The notes under the pieces were generated by a model that was not told the origin of the DNA, did not search any database, and was given only the letters and a program-made list of their open reading frames with translations. From Falsiroseomonas sp038250135 (GTDB lineage: Bacteria; Pseudomonadota; Alphaproteobacteria; Acetobacterales; Acetobacteraceae), in the NCBI GenBank assembly GCA_038250135.1, contig JBBSCP010000009.1, forward strand, positions 1 to 31,647: a stretch of DNA of 31,647 bases. Direction: 5' to 3'. The translations under genes were made by a program, and so were the position numbers. Positions 22,283-30,607 of the stretch are shown one piece after another. Every line of letters begins with the position of its first letter. The stretch's first letter is position 1.

Positions 22283-23331
22283 GCACCAACCTCCCCGCCG
22301 GCCTCGCGCCCGGTGATTTCTGGGTCGCCAGCGGCCATCATTTATGTGACCGGGATGAGCATGGCCGCATCCACGGCACACCCGACCTCTGGCGCGCCTT
22401 CTGCGCCCGGCCGGAACTCGTGCCCCCGCCCGAGGCCTGCGATGCTGAGCGCGCGCTGCACGCTTCGCTGCTCGCGGACCCGCTTCGGGCGGTAAGCGCC
22501 ACCGAGATGGCCGCGCTGGCGGATGCCGATGCGCGCGAGAATTTCCTGGTGTTCCTTGGCTTTCGCGACCGAGTGGTGGCCGAGCCTTCGCTCGAGGCCG
22601 CCTGGCTTGCCCTGTACCGCGGCGGGGTCGCCGGCATCCCGCCGATCTTCCTGCAGATGCTGACCCACCTCGTCACCCGCGCGGCGCTGGAAGGCGTGGG
22701 CGACCCCTATGCGCTGCGCGCCGCCGAGCTGTTCTACCGGCCCCAGCGCGCCGCCATCCACCAGGGCGCGTTGCTGCTGGCCGATGAGGAATTCCTCACC
22801 GACCGCACCGCCGATTCCGGTTTCGGCACCATTGGCCAACTGCTGACCGAGGCCGGCGCCACGCCGCGCGAGGTGGAGCTCGACGTGCTGTCGGACGACA
22901 ATGGCCACCTTTATGCCGGGCGGTCGGACGCCCATGATTTCGCCCTCGACATCGCCGAGAACCGGGCCGGCCAGCATGGCCTGGCGCGCGCGTTGGAACA
23001 CTTCATCGGCCATGTCATCGGTGAGCAGGTGACGATCCGCCCCGTGCCCGTGATCGAGGACCACAACTGGACCTGGCATGTCGGCCTCGATGCCGAGGCG
23101 ACCGGCATCGCCAACGACCTATGGCAGGGCAAGAAGGTGAAGCAGGCGCGGCTCTCGCGCATTCTCTGGCTCGGCGTGCTGGAGTTCGCCGAGACCTCGC
23201 GCGTGCTGCCACGCGTGGCGGGCCGGCCGGTCTATCTGGCCCTCGCCATGGATCTGGCCCAGAAACTGCGGATGAAGCCGCAGAATCTGGTGGCGGGCCT
23301 GCCCCTCAAGGCCAAGGGTGAGGCCGCGTGA
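22279..23331 (+). CDS. DUF6352-family protein
   Basis: This 350-residue soluble protein opens with LAPGDFWVASGHHLCDRDEHG and includes RALHASLLADPLRA and DHNWTWHVGLDAEATGIANDLW, features I associate with DUF6352. No cofactor motif is plain; conserved His pairs (GHH, DHNW.WH) could bind metal. It overlaps both neighbours by 4 nt (ATGA before, GTGA after). It belongs to the formate dehydrogenase accessory block; the function is unknown. Confidence 0.82.
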   Translation: MSTNLPAGLAPGDFWVASGHHLCDRDEHGRIHGTPDLWRAFCARPELVPPPEACDAERALHASLLADPLRAVSATEMAALADADARENFLVFLGFRDRVVAEPSLEAAWLALYRGGVAGIPPIFLQMLTHLVTRAALEGVGDPYALRAAELFYRPQRAAIHQGALLLADEEFLTDRTADSGFGTIGQLLTEAGATPREVELDVLSDDNGHLYAGRSDAHDFALDIAENRAGQHGLARALEHFIGHVIGEQVTIRPVPVIEDHNWTWHVGLDAEATGIANDLWQGKKVKQARLSRILWLGVLEFAETSRVLPRVAGRPVYLALAMDLAQKLRMKPQNLVAGLPLKAKGEAA

Positions 23332-23840
23332 ACCCCGATAGCCTGCTCTTGCGTGTCGCCGTCATCGCCGAGCGCCGCAAGGGCGTGACGCAATGGGCCG
23401 AACACGCCTGGCGCGCCGTCTCGGTGCTGGAGGAACCACCCGAGGTGCCGCCCTGGACCGTGCTGCGCCAGGAGCCGGACGGCCGCACATTGTTCTTCGC
23501 GGGCCATGCCGAGGTCGCGCTGCACCCGACCGACACGAGCAACTACAAGCACAATCTGGAGGCTGCCGAGCCGCTGGTCTGGGTGGTCCTGCGCCCCGCC
23601 GAGACCGATTCGGGATTCGTTCTTCACAGCGTGACGGTGGACCCGGGCGAGGCGCATCTGCACGCCGATGCCGGCAATGATTTGTTGGAGTCGCTGCCCA
23701 TGCCGCCCCGGCTGCGCGCCACGGTGGAGGGGTTCGTCGCCCGCCATCACAAGGAGCGCGGCTTCTGGAAGCGCAAGCGCGACCAGGCCGACCCCGAGGC
23801 CCTGGCTCGGCAGGCTCGCGGGCCGGAGGAAGCAGAATGA
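23328..23840 (+). CDS. DUF3305-family protein
   Basis: This 170-residue protein opens with an RVAVIAERRKGVTQWAEHAWRAVSVL helix-strand unit and contains FAGHAEVALHPTDTSNYKHNLEA and a C-terminal basic FWKRKRDQADP, matching the DUF3305 family. The GTG start lies inside the DUF6352 stop (GTGA). It is almost always paired with DUF3306, as it is here. No function is known; a role in formate dehydrogenase assembly is guessed from synteny. Confidence 0.87.
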   Translation: MNPDSLLLRVAVIAERRKGVTQWAEHAWRAVSVLEEPPEVPPWTVLRQEPDGRTLFFAGHAEVALHPTDTSNYKHNLEAAEPLVWVVLRPAETDSGFVLHSVTVDPGEAHLHADAGNDLLESLPMPPRLRATVEGFVARHHKERGFWKRKRDQADPEALARQARGPEEAE

Positions 23841-24487
23841 GCGGCGCCGAGGAGGAGAACGCAAGCTTCCTCGCCCGCTGGTCGCGCCGCAAGCTGGCGC
23901 CCGAGCCCGAAGCGGCTCTCGAGCCTCTCCCCTTGGCCGAGGCCGAAGCCGAGCCGCTGAAGCCCCCCGCAGCCTGCCCGATTCCCGGCGCGCCAGAGTT
24001 CGACCTCGCGAGTCTGCCGAAGCTTGACGACCTCACGGTCGCCTCGGACCTCACTCCTTTCCTGCGCGCCGGCGTGCCCTCGGGGATGCGCAACGCGGCG
24101 CTACGGCGCATGTGGAGCCTCGACCCGGCGATCCGAGACTTCATCAACAGCGTTGAATATCAGTGGGATTTCAACGCGCCCGGCGGTTTGCCCAACGGCT
24201 TTTCGAGCGAGCTGCTGGGTGATGTCGGCAAGATGCTTGTCCAGGCCATCGGATTCGACCCCGACGCCAAGCCCAAACTTCCCGAAGAAGCCGCCGAGTC
24301 CGCGCCGCCGGAGGAGCCCCAGGAACCGCCGAGCCCGCTGCGCCTGGCCCTGGCCGAGGCCCCGTCCGCGCCCGAAGCCGTCCCACCAGAGGCCTTGGTG
24401 CCTCGCCGTCGCCATGGCTCCGCCCTGCCGGGCAGAGCAGTCACTCAAGAAAGATTCGCAATTTTCGCCAAAGGCTTGCAAGATTAG
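23837..24487 (+). CDS. DUF3306-family protein
   Basis: This 216-residue protein has the DUF3306 core: FLARWSRRKL near the N-terminus, LTPFLRAGVPSGMRNAALRRMWSLDPAIRDFIN and WDFNAPGG. The rest is proline/alanine/glutamate rich and probably disordered, and a basic VPRRRHGSALPGRAV patch precedes the end. The ATG overlaps the DUF3305 stop by 4 nt. The conserved core is short, so it may be an adaptor rather than an enzyme. It is followed by a 77-nt gap before the TorD-like gene. Confidence 0.87.
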   Translation: MSGAEEENASFLARWSRRKLAPEPEAALEPLPLAEAEAEPLKPPAACPIPGAPEFDLASLPKLDDLTVASDLTPFLRAGVPSGMRNAALRRMWSLDPAIRDFINSVEYQWDFNAPGGLPNGFSSELLGDVGKMLVQAIGFDPDAKPKLPEEAAESAPPEEPQEPPSPLRLALAEAPSAPEAVPPEALVPRRRHGSALPGRAVTQERFAIFAKGLQD

Positions 24488-24564
24488 CGGAATTGGGATT
24501 GTTTGAGCGGAGACTGAAGGCGTCTGGGGCTGAGGAGCCTCGCGCCGTCACGGCAAGGTCAGAA

Positions 24565-25161
24565 ATGCGGGGCGAGGAAAACGACGTCATCGATGTAGTG
24601 GATGCAGAGCGTGCGCGCCTGTTCGCGCTGCTAGGCCGTCTGCTCGGCAGCCCGCCCGATGGTTCACTTCTGGCTTCGCTCCGTCTTCTGAATTTTGGCC
24701 CGGGCGAGCTTGGTGAGGTCTACGGCGCATTGTCCGCCGCCGCACAGGCCACCACGCCCGCGGCAGCCGAGCGAGAATACTTCAATCTTTTCATCGGGGT
24801 GGGTCGCGGTGAGCTGCTACCCTACGCCAGCTACTACCTGACCGGCTTCCTTCACGAACGCCCGCTGGCCGATTTGCGTGGCGATTTGTTGCGCCTGGGC
24901 GTTGGTCGTGCCCCTGGCGTGCCGGAGCCCGAAGACCACATCGCTTTTCTCTGCGAGACCTTTGCGGGCCTGCTGGCCGGCGCCTTCGGTCCCGGCCCCG
25001 ACTCGGCCGGACCCTTCTTCACATGCCACATCCGCACCTGGGCCGGCCGCTTCTTCGCCGACCTCGAAGCGGCGGAGTCGGCGGTGTTCTACCGGGCGGT
25101 GGGCCGGCTTGGGCGCATCGTCATCGAGATTGAGGCCGCCGCAGCCGATCTGCCGGCCTGA
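24565..25161 (+). CDS. TorD/DmsD-family molybdoenzyme chaperone
   Basis: This 198-residue helical protein carries the TorD family signature: EYFNLFIGVGRGELLPYASYYL (from residue 71) and EPEDH (121-125). Such chaperones bind the Tat signal or apo-form of a molybdoenzyme and help cofactor insertion before export. The ATG at 24565 follows AAGGTC at a good spacing and gives a normal length; a TTG 72 nt upstream in frame would add 24 residues and has a poor ribosome site. The client is almost certainly the downstream formate dehydrogenase alpha subunit. Confidence 0.9.
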   Translation: MRGEENDVIDVVDAERARLFALLGRLLGSPPDGSLLASLRLLNFGPGELGEVYGALSAAAQATTPAAAEREYFNLFIGVGRGELLPYASYYLTGFLHERPLADLRGDLLRLGVGRAPGVPEPEDHIAFLCETFAGLLAGAFGPGPDSAGPFFTCHIRTWAGRFFADLEAAESAVFYRAVGRLGRIVIEIEAAAADLPA

Positions 25162-25187
25162 CAATATCTGCCAGGGAGAACAAGACC

Positions 25188-25409
25188 ATGAGCGAACAAG
25201 GGGCCGAAAAGGCCGTACGCCGAGGCTTTCTGAAAGCGCTGGGGCTCGGCACCGCTGCGGCAGCCGCCGCCCCGGCGCTCGCTCAGCGCGCCGACAGCGT
25301 GCCAGCCCGAGACGCGAAGAAGGAAAATGAGGCGCAGCGCCTCGCCGCCCGGTACAAGCCGGACAGCGCGCATGTGCAGGCCTTCTACCGCACGAACCGT
25401 TACGAATAA
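25188..25409 (+). CDS. Formate dehydrogenase region Tat-signal mini-protein
   Basis: This 73-residue protein consists mainly of a twin-arginine signal: VRRGFLKALGLGT, then an alanine-rich hydrophobic stretch and a possible cleavage site after PALAQ. The mature tail of about 40 residues ends SAHVQAFYRTNRYE. It matches the small FDH-region Tat-target family found beside alpha-subunit genes. It has no cofactor site. It lies 26 nt after the TorD-like gene, with AGGGAGAA before the ATG, and 19 nt before the alpha subunit. It may help escort the complex or be exported with it. Confidence 0.88.
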   Translation: MSEQGAEKAVRRGFLKALGLGTAAAAAAPALAQRADSVPARDAKKENEAQRLAARYKPDSAHVQAFYRTNRYE

Positions 25410-25428
25410 GAACAGGGAGCAACCCGCA

Positions 25429-28350
25429 ATGCTGATCAAGCGCTCCGAAGGCAAGGCAGCACGCCAGCGCCTGGCCGCCGCCTACCAAGGCCTGTCCTCC
25501 GGCGGGCTCGACCGCCGCTCCTTCCTCAAGCAGGCGGGGCTCGGCGCCGCCGGCCTCGCCGCCCTCGGCACGCTCGGCGCCGGCCGCGCGCAAGCCGCCG
25601 GCGCGGCCACAGGCGTCATCAACCACAGCCAGCCCGTGACGCGCGTGCGCAACATCTGCACGCATTGCTCGGTCGGCTGCACGGTGATCGCCGAAGTGCA
25701 GAACGGCGTCTGGGTTGGCCAGGAGCCGGCCTGGGAATCGCCGATCAACCGCGGCACGCATTGCGCCAAGGGCGCTTCGGTACGTGAGGTCGTGCACGGC
25801 GACCGCCGCCTGAAATACCCCATGAAGCTGGTCGGCGGGCGATGGACCCGTACCACCTGGGACACCGCGATGAGCGAGATCGCCGACAAGATGATGGCGA
25901 TCCGCGCCGCCTCCGGCCCGGACAGCGTCTATCTGCTCGGCAGCGCGAAGTTCTCGAACGAGGGCGCCTATCTGTTCCGCAAGTTCGCCGCCTTCTGGGG
26001 CACGAATAGCGTCGATCACCAGGCGCGCATCTGCCATTCCACCACGGTCGCGGGTGTGGCCAATACCTGGGGCTACGGCGCGCAGACCAACAGCTACAAC
26101 GACATCCGCAACTCCAAGACCATGATCATCATGGGCGGCAACCCGGCGGAGGCGCACCCCGTCTCGCTCCAGCATGTGCTGAGCGGCAAGGAAAAGAACC
26201 GCGCCAACCTCATCGTGATCGATCCGCGCTACACGCGCACGGCGGCGCATGCGACTGAATTCGTGCGCATCCGCCCGGGCACCGACATCCCGATCATCTG
26301 GGGCATGCTGCACCACATCTTCGCCAATGGCTGGGAGGACAAGACCTTCATCAGCCAGCGCGTCTTCGGCATGGACGAGATTCGCGCCGAATGCGCGAAG
26401 TGGACCCCGGCCGAGGTCGAGCGTGTCGCCGGCGTGCCGGGCGCGCAGCTGCGCAAGGTCGCCGAGATGTTCGCAACCCAAAAGCCCGCCACGCTGATCT
26501 GGTGCATGGGCGCGACGCAGAAGACAGTCGGCACGGCGAATGTGCGCGCCTTCTCGATCCTGCTGCTCGCCACCGGCAATGTCGGCTCCGACGGGACGGG
26601 CGCCAACATCTTCCGCGGCCATTGCAACGTGCAGGGCGCCACCGATTTCGGCCTCGATGTCGGCACGCTGCCGGCCTATTACGGGCTTGATGAGGGCGCC
26701 TGGCGCCATTGGGGCCGCGTCTGGGGCGTGCCCTTCGAGAACCTTCGCGCGCGCTTCGACACGCCGGCGATGATGAACACGCCTGGCATCCCGAGCACGC
26801 GCTACTTCGACGCCGTGCTGCTGCCCAAGGATCAGGTGCAGCAACGCGATACGCTGAAGGCGATGGTCGTGTTCGGCCATGGCGGCAATACCATCACGCG
26901 CATGCCCGAGGCGGCGAAGGGGCTTGAGGCGCTCGACCTGCTGGTGGTCGCCGACCCGCACCCGACCACCTTCGCGGTGCTCGGCCAGCGTCAGGAGAAC
27001 ACCTACCTGCTGCCGATCGCGACCCAGTTCGAGTGCTCCGGCAGCCGCACCGCCTCCAACCGCTCGGTCCAATGGGGCGACAAGGTGGTGGACCCGATCT
27101 TCGAATCGAAGAACGACTATGAGGCGATGTACCGCCTCGCCGGCGCGCTCGATGCTGCGGCAGAACGCCGCAACCTGCCGATCCGCATGCGCGAGGAGAT
27201 GTTCAAGACCTTCGAGATCAAGGACAACGCGCCCACCGCCGAGAGCATCCTGCGCGAGATCAACCGCGGTGCGATCAGCACAGGCTATACCGGCCAGTCG
27301 CCGGAGCGGCTCAAGCAACATATGGCGAACCAGGACAAGTTCGACCTGGTAACGCTGCGTGGCCGTGCCGGCACCGAGGTGGCGAACGAGTTCTACGGCC
27401 TGCCCTGGCCGGCCTGGGGCAAGCCCGAGTGGAAGCACCCGGGTAGCCACATCCTCTACAACACGAATCTGCACGTGAAGGACGGCGGCGGCACTTTCCG
27501 TCCCCGTTTCGGTGTCGAACGAAATGGCGTGACGCTGCTGGCCGAGGGCTCCTACTCCAAGGGATCGGAGATCACCGACGGCTACCCCGAATTCACCGTC
27601 GCCGTGCTCAAGCGCCTCAACTGGTATGACGATCTGACGGCCGAGGAGAAGGGCTGGATCGAGAGCAATGGCGGCACTTTCAGCTGGGCCACCGACCTCT
27701 CGATGGGCATCATCCGCGTGGCGATGGAGCATGGCTGCGTGCCCTACGGCAACGGCAAGGCCCGCGCCGTGGCCTGGAACCTGCCCGACCCCGTGCCGGT
27801 GCACCGTGAGCCGATCTACACGCCGCGCACCGATCTGATCGCGCAATACCCGACCTTGCCCGATCGCCGCGGCTTCCGCATGCCGCATCTGGGCGTGACG
27901 GTGCAGAACCGCAGCCATACCGTGGCGCCGAACTTCCCGGTGATCCTGACCTCCGGTCGCCTGGTGGAGTATGAGGGCGGCGGCGAGGAGACGCGCAGCA
28001 ACAAATGGCTGGCCGAGGTGCAGCAGGAAATGTTCGTCGAGATCAACCCGGTCGATGCCGCCGCGCGCAACATCCGTGACGGCCAGCAGGTCTGGGTGAC
28101 TGGGCCCGAAAACAACAGCCGTGCCCGCGTGAAGGCGATGGTGACCGAGCGTGTCGGCCGCGGCGTCGCCTGGATGCCCTTCCACTTCGCCGGCCAGTTC
28201 ATGGGCCAGGACCACCGGTCGCGCTATCCGCAGGGCACGGACCCGATCGTGCTCGGCGAAAGCGTGAACGCCGTGACCACCTATGGCTACGACCCGGTGA
28301 CCTTCATGCAGGAAACCAAGGTCACGCTCTGCCAGATCGCTGCAGCCTGA
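25429..28350 (+). CDS. Formate dehydrogenase alpha subunit (FDH3-type, Cys, Tat-exported)
   Basis: This 973-residue bis-MGD molybdenum (or tungsten) enzyme oxidises formate to CO2. A Tat signal (DRRSFLK, Arg29-Arg30) is followed by an alanine/glycine-rich hydrophobic region, so the complex works in the periplasm. The N-terminal [4Fe-4S] cluster has Cys77, Cys80, Cys84 and Cys112. The active-site metal ligand is Cys202 in ARICHSTTVAG, where E. coli FdnG has selenocysteine; His203 is conserved. GVTEILTSGR-type C-terminal cofactor contacts appear as FPVILTSGR. The ATG at 25429 is preceded by GGGAG. Downstream genes encode the iron-sulfur and cytochrome b subunits. The long antisense frame over this gene is a high-GC shadow. 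Confidence 0.95.
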   Translation: MLIKRSEGKAARQRLAAAYQGLSSGGLDRRSFLKQAGLGAAGLAALGTLGAGRAQAAGAATGVINHSQPVTRVRNICTHCSVGCTVIAEVQNGVWVGQEPAWESPINRGTHCAKGASVREVVHGDRRLKYPMKLVGGRWTRTTWDTAMSEIADKMMAIRAASGPDSVYLLGSAKFSNEGAYLFRKFAAFWGTNSVDHQARICHSTTVAGVANTWGYGAQTNSYNDIRNSKTMIIMGGNPAEAHPVSLQHVLSGKEKNRANLIVIDPRYTRTAAHATEFVRIRPGTDIPIIWGMLHHIFANGWEDKTFISQRVFGMDEIRAECAKWTPAEVERVAGVPGAQLRKVAEMFATQKPATLIWCMGATQKTVGTANVRAFSILLLATGNVGSDGTGANIFRGHCNVQGATDFGLDVGTLPAYYGLDEGAWRHWGRVWGVPFENLRARFDTPAMMNTPGIPSTRYFDAVLLPKDQVQQRDTLKAMVVFGHGGNTITRMPEAAKGLEALDLLVVADPHPTTFAVLGQRQENTYLLPIATQFECSGSRTASNRSVQWGDKVVDPIFESKNDYEAMYRLAGALDAAAERRNLPIRMREEMFKTFEIKDNAPTAESILREINRGAISTGYTGQSPERLKQHMANQDKFDLVTLRGRAGTEVANEFYGLPWPAWGKPEWKHPGSHILYNTNLHVKDGGGTFRPRFGVERNGVTLLAEGSYSKGSEITDGYPEFTVAVLKRLNWYDDLTAEEKGWIESNGGTFSWATDLSMGIIRVAMEHGCVPYGNGKARAVAWNLPDPVPVHREPIYTPRTDLIAQYPTLPDRRGFRMPHLGVTVQNRSHTVAPNFPVILTSGRLVEYEGGGEETRSNKWLAEVQQEMFVEINPVDAAARNIRDGQQVWVTGPENNSRARVKAMVTERVGRGVAWMPFHFAGQFMGQDHRSRYPQGTDPIVLGESVNAVTTYGYDPVTFMQETKVTLCQIAAA

Positions 28351-28370
28351 GAACGGGAGGGATTTACACA

Positions 28371-28967
28371 ATGGCTCGCATGAAGTTCCTCTGCGACTCG
28401 GACCGTTGCATCGAATGCAACGCCTGCGTCACGGCCTGCAAGAACGAGCATGAGGTGCCCTGGGGCATCAACCGCCGCCGCGTCGTCACGATCAATGACG
28501 GCAAGCCCGGCGAGCGCTCGATCTCCATGGCCTGCATGCACTGCACCGACGCGCCCTGCGCCGCCGTCTGTCCGGTGTCGTGTTTCTACACCACGGCCGA
28601 CGCTGTGGTGCTGCACGACAAGGATCTGTGCATCGGCTGCGGCTACTGCTTTTACGCCTGCCCGTTCGGCGCGCCGCAATACCCGCGCGTCGGCAATTTC
28701 GGCAGCCGCGGCAAGATGGACAAGTGCACCTACTGCGCCGGTGGACCGCAGCAGGACAACACCACCGTGGAATACACCCAGTACGGCTCCAACCGTCTGG
28801 CAGAGGGCAAGCTGCCGCTTTGCGCCGAGATGTGCTCGACCAAGGCGCTGCTCGCCGGCGACGGCGCGATGATCGCCACCATCTACCGTGAGCGCGTGCA
28901 GCGCCGCGGCTACGGGGCCGGCGCCTGGGGCTGGCGCACCGCCTATCGCGAGACGGTCGGCGTCTGA
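28371..28967 (+). CDS. fdh3B: Formate dehydrogenase beta (iron-sulfur) subunit, FDH3 type
   Basis: This 198-residue ferredoxin-like subunit has four cysteine groups: C13-C16-C19-C23, C55-C58-C63-C67, C87-C90-C93-C97, and C119-C122 with C151-C155. They fit four [4Fe-4S] clusters leading from the molybdenum site toward haem b. It has no signal peptide and no C-terminal membrane helix, unlike FdnH of E. coli, so it should be carried across the membrane with the alpha subunit. The spacer from the alpha stop is 20 nt with GGGAGGG before the ATG. Confidence 0.93.
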   Translation: MARMKFLCDSDRCIECNACVTACKNEHEVPWGINRRRVVTINDGKPGERSISMACMHCTDAPCAAVCPVSCFYTTADAVVLHDKDLCIGCGYCFYACPFGAPQYPRVGNFGSRGKMDKCTYCAGGPQQDNTTVEYTQYGSNRLAEGKLPLCAEMCSTKALLAGDGAMIATIYRERVQRRGYGAGAWGWRTAYRETVGV

Positions 28968-28991
28968 TCCGTCAGACCGGGGGAGATGCTC

Positions 28992-30008
28992 ATGACCAAG
29001 ACCAAGATGTTGCTCGTGACGCTGCTGCTGGCGCTGGGCCTGGGCCTTGCGCCCGCCTTCGCGCAGGTAACCGGCACGCCGACCAACCCGGTTTCCGCCA
29101 CCGCCACGGCGGATGAGCTGGAATTGCAGAAGGCGCTGACCGGCGGCCGCCTAGCCGGGCGCATCACGATCCCGGACGTTCAGGCGGGCAGCCTCATTCA
29201 GCCCGCGGGCATGAGCTGGCGGGAATTCCACAATGTGACGCTGACCTGGATCGGCGGCGTCTCGGTGCTCGGCATGATGGCGATCATCACGCTGTTCTAT
29301 CTCAGCAAGGGCCGCATCCACATCGATGCCGGCCGTTCCGGCCGCACCATCCGTCGCTTCGGGCTGCTGGAGCGCGTGGCGCATTGGATGACCGCGAGCA
29401 GCTTTGTCGTACTTGCGCTGTCTGGCCTCAACCTGACCTTTGGCCGCTTCCTGCTGCTGCCGCTGGTCGGGCCGGAGAACTTCACGCTGGTCAGCGAATG
29501 GGGGAAGTACGCCCACAACTTCCTCTCCTTCCCCTTCACGCTCGGCGTGGTGCTGTTGTTTCTGATCTGGGTGAAGGACAACGTCCCGAACGCCATGGAC
29601 TTGGCCTGGTTCAAGGCTGGTGGTGGGCTGCTCGGCCAGGGTCATCCGCCGGCGGGCCGCTTCAATGGCGGGCAGAAGATGGTGTTCTGGATCACCGTGA
29701 TCGGCGGCGCGGCCGTGGCGATCTCCGGCTACATCCTGATCTTCCCCTTCTGGGGCACCGACATTGGCAACATGCAGCTTGCGCATATCATCCACGGCGT
29801 TGTCTCGGTGCTGATGATCGCGGCCATGATCGGCCACATCTACATCGGCTCGCTCGGCATGGAGGGCGCCTTCGACGCCATGGGCTCTGGCGATGTGGAC
29901 CTCAACTGGGCCAAGGAGCATCACAGCCTCTGGGTCGAGCAGGAGATGGCGAAGGCGCGCAGCACCATCGTCGGCCCGGCCAGTGCCAAGGCAGCCGGCG
30001 CCGACTGA
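28992..30008 (+). CDS. Formate dehydrogenase gamma subunit, cytochrome b556
   Basis: This integral membrane cytochrome b of 338 residues passes electrons from the beta subunit to quinone. A Sec-type signal (MTKTKMLLVTLLLALGLGLAPAFA) precedes a periplasmic segment. Hydrophobic helices follow at about 83-104, 131-158, 174-195, 228-255 and 263-288, with candidate haem histidines at 131, 175, 265, 268 and 282. Of two ATGs, 28992 sits 6 nt after GGGGAG; 28986 directly abuts it and is less likely. It is the last gene before the strong terminator. Confidence 0.93.
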   Translation: MTKTKMLLVTLLLALGLGLAPAFAQVTGTPTNPVSATATADELELQKALTGGRLAGRITIPDVQAGSLIQPAGMSWREFHNVTLTWIGGVSVLGMMAIITLFYLSKGRIHIDAGRSGRTIRRFGLLERVAHWMTASSFVVLALSGLNLTFGRFLLLPLVGPENFTLVSEWGKYAHNFLSFPFTLGVVLLFLIWVKDNVPNAMDLAWFKAGGGLLGQGHPPAGRFNGGQKMVFWITVIGGAAVAISGYILIFPFWGTDIGNMQLAHIIHGVVSVLMIAAMIGHIYIGSLGMEGAFDAMGSGDVDLNWAKEHHSLWVEQEMAKARSTIVGPASAKAAGAD

Positions 30009-30028
30009 TCCAAGCGCGACACTGCGAT

Positions 30029-30068
30029 GGGCCGGCCCCGGCGCGCCCGGGGCCGGCCCTTTTCGTTT
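30029..30068 (+). terminator. Rho-independent terminator of the formate dehydrogenase operon
   Basis: A 12-bp perfect GC-rich stem (GGGCCGGCCCCG, 30029-30040, with its complement at 30048-30059) around a 7-nt loop is followed at once by TTTTCGTTT. It lies 20 nt after the gamma subunit stop and 11 nt before the mobB ATG. mobB would need its own promoter or read-through. Confidence 0.9.
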
Positions 30069-30079
30069 GAGGGGGCTCG

Positions 30080-30592
30080 ATGCGCCTGATCGGATTGGCC
30101 GGCTGGAGCGGTGCGGGCAAGACCACACTACTGACCCGCCTCATCCCCGTGCTGAACGCGCGAGGGGCGAGCGTTTCCACCCTGAAGCACGCCCACCACG
30201 CCTTCGACGTCGACCGGCCCGGCAAGGACAGTTTCGAACACCGCAGCGCCGGCGCGCGGCAGGTGCTGGTTTCCTCCACCAATCGCTGGGCGCTGATGAC
30301 CGAGCATCGCGGCGCGCCGGAGCCCGGATTGGCCGCGTTGCTGGCGCTGCTCTCGCCCGTCGATCTGGTGATCGTCGAGGGCTTCAAGCGCGACGGGCAC
30401 CCCAAAATCGAGGTGCACCGCGCCGCCAATGGCAAGCCCTGGCTGCACAAGGAGGATCCCGCCATCGTCGCCATCGCCGCCGATCTGGCGCCAGCGGCCG
30501 AGCTGCCTTACGCCCATTTGGACGAGATCGAGGCGATCGCCGATCTGGTGGTGCGGCACGCGGCGCCAATCGAGGCGTTTCGTGCGGGCTGA
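30080..30592 (+). CDS. mobB: Molybdopterin-guanine dinucleotide biosynthesis protein MobB
   Basis: This 170-residue P-loop GTP-binding adaptor assists MobA in attaching GMP to molybdopterin. Walker A GWSGAGKTT begins at residue 8. The KHAHHAFDVDRPGKDSFEHR segment and EGFKRDGHPKIEVHR are family features. The ATG follows GAGGGGG. moeA starts 15 nt after its stop. The cofactor it helps make, bis-MGD, is needed by both molybdoenzymes in this window. Confidence 0.95.
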   Translation: MRLIGLAGWSGAGKTTLLTRLIPVLNARGASVSTLKHAHHAFDVDRPGKDSFEHRSAGARQVLVSSTNRWALMTEHRGAPEPGLAALLALLSPVDLVIVEGFKRDGHPKIEVHRAANGKPWLHKEDPAIVAIAADLAPAAELPYAHLDEIEAIADLVVRHAAPIEAFRAG

Positions 30593-30607
30593 ACGGAGGC
30601 GGGGCTG

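Noticed and set aside
24493..25161. TTG start 72 nt upstream for the TorD-like gene
   Set aside because: No ribosome site precedes it and the added residues are not family-like; ATG at 24565 is better placed.
26025..26045. Possible selenocysteine codon in the formate dehydrogenase alpha gene
   Set aside because: The metal-ligand codon is TGC (Cys) and the frame has no internal TGA.
24817..28371. Open frame of 1184 codons antisense to the formate dehydrogenase alpha subunit gene
   Set aside because: It mirrors the third-position GC bias of the real gene, has no recognisable domain, and the opposite strand encodes an obvious molybdoenzyme.
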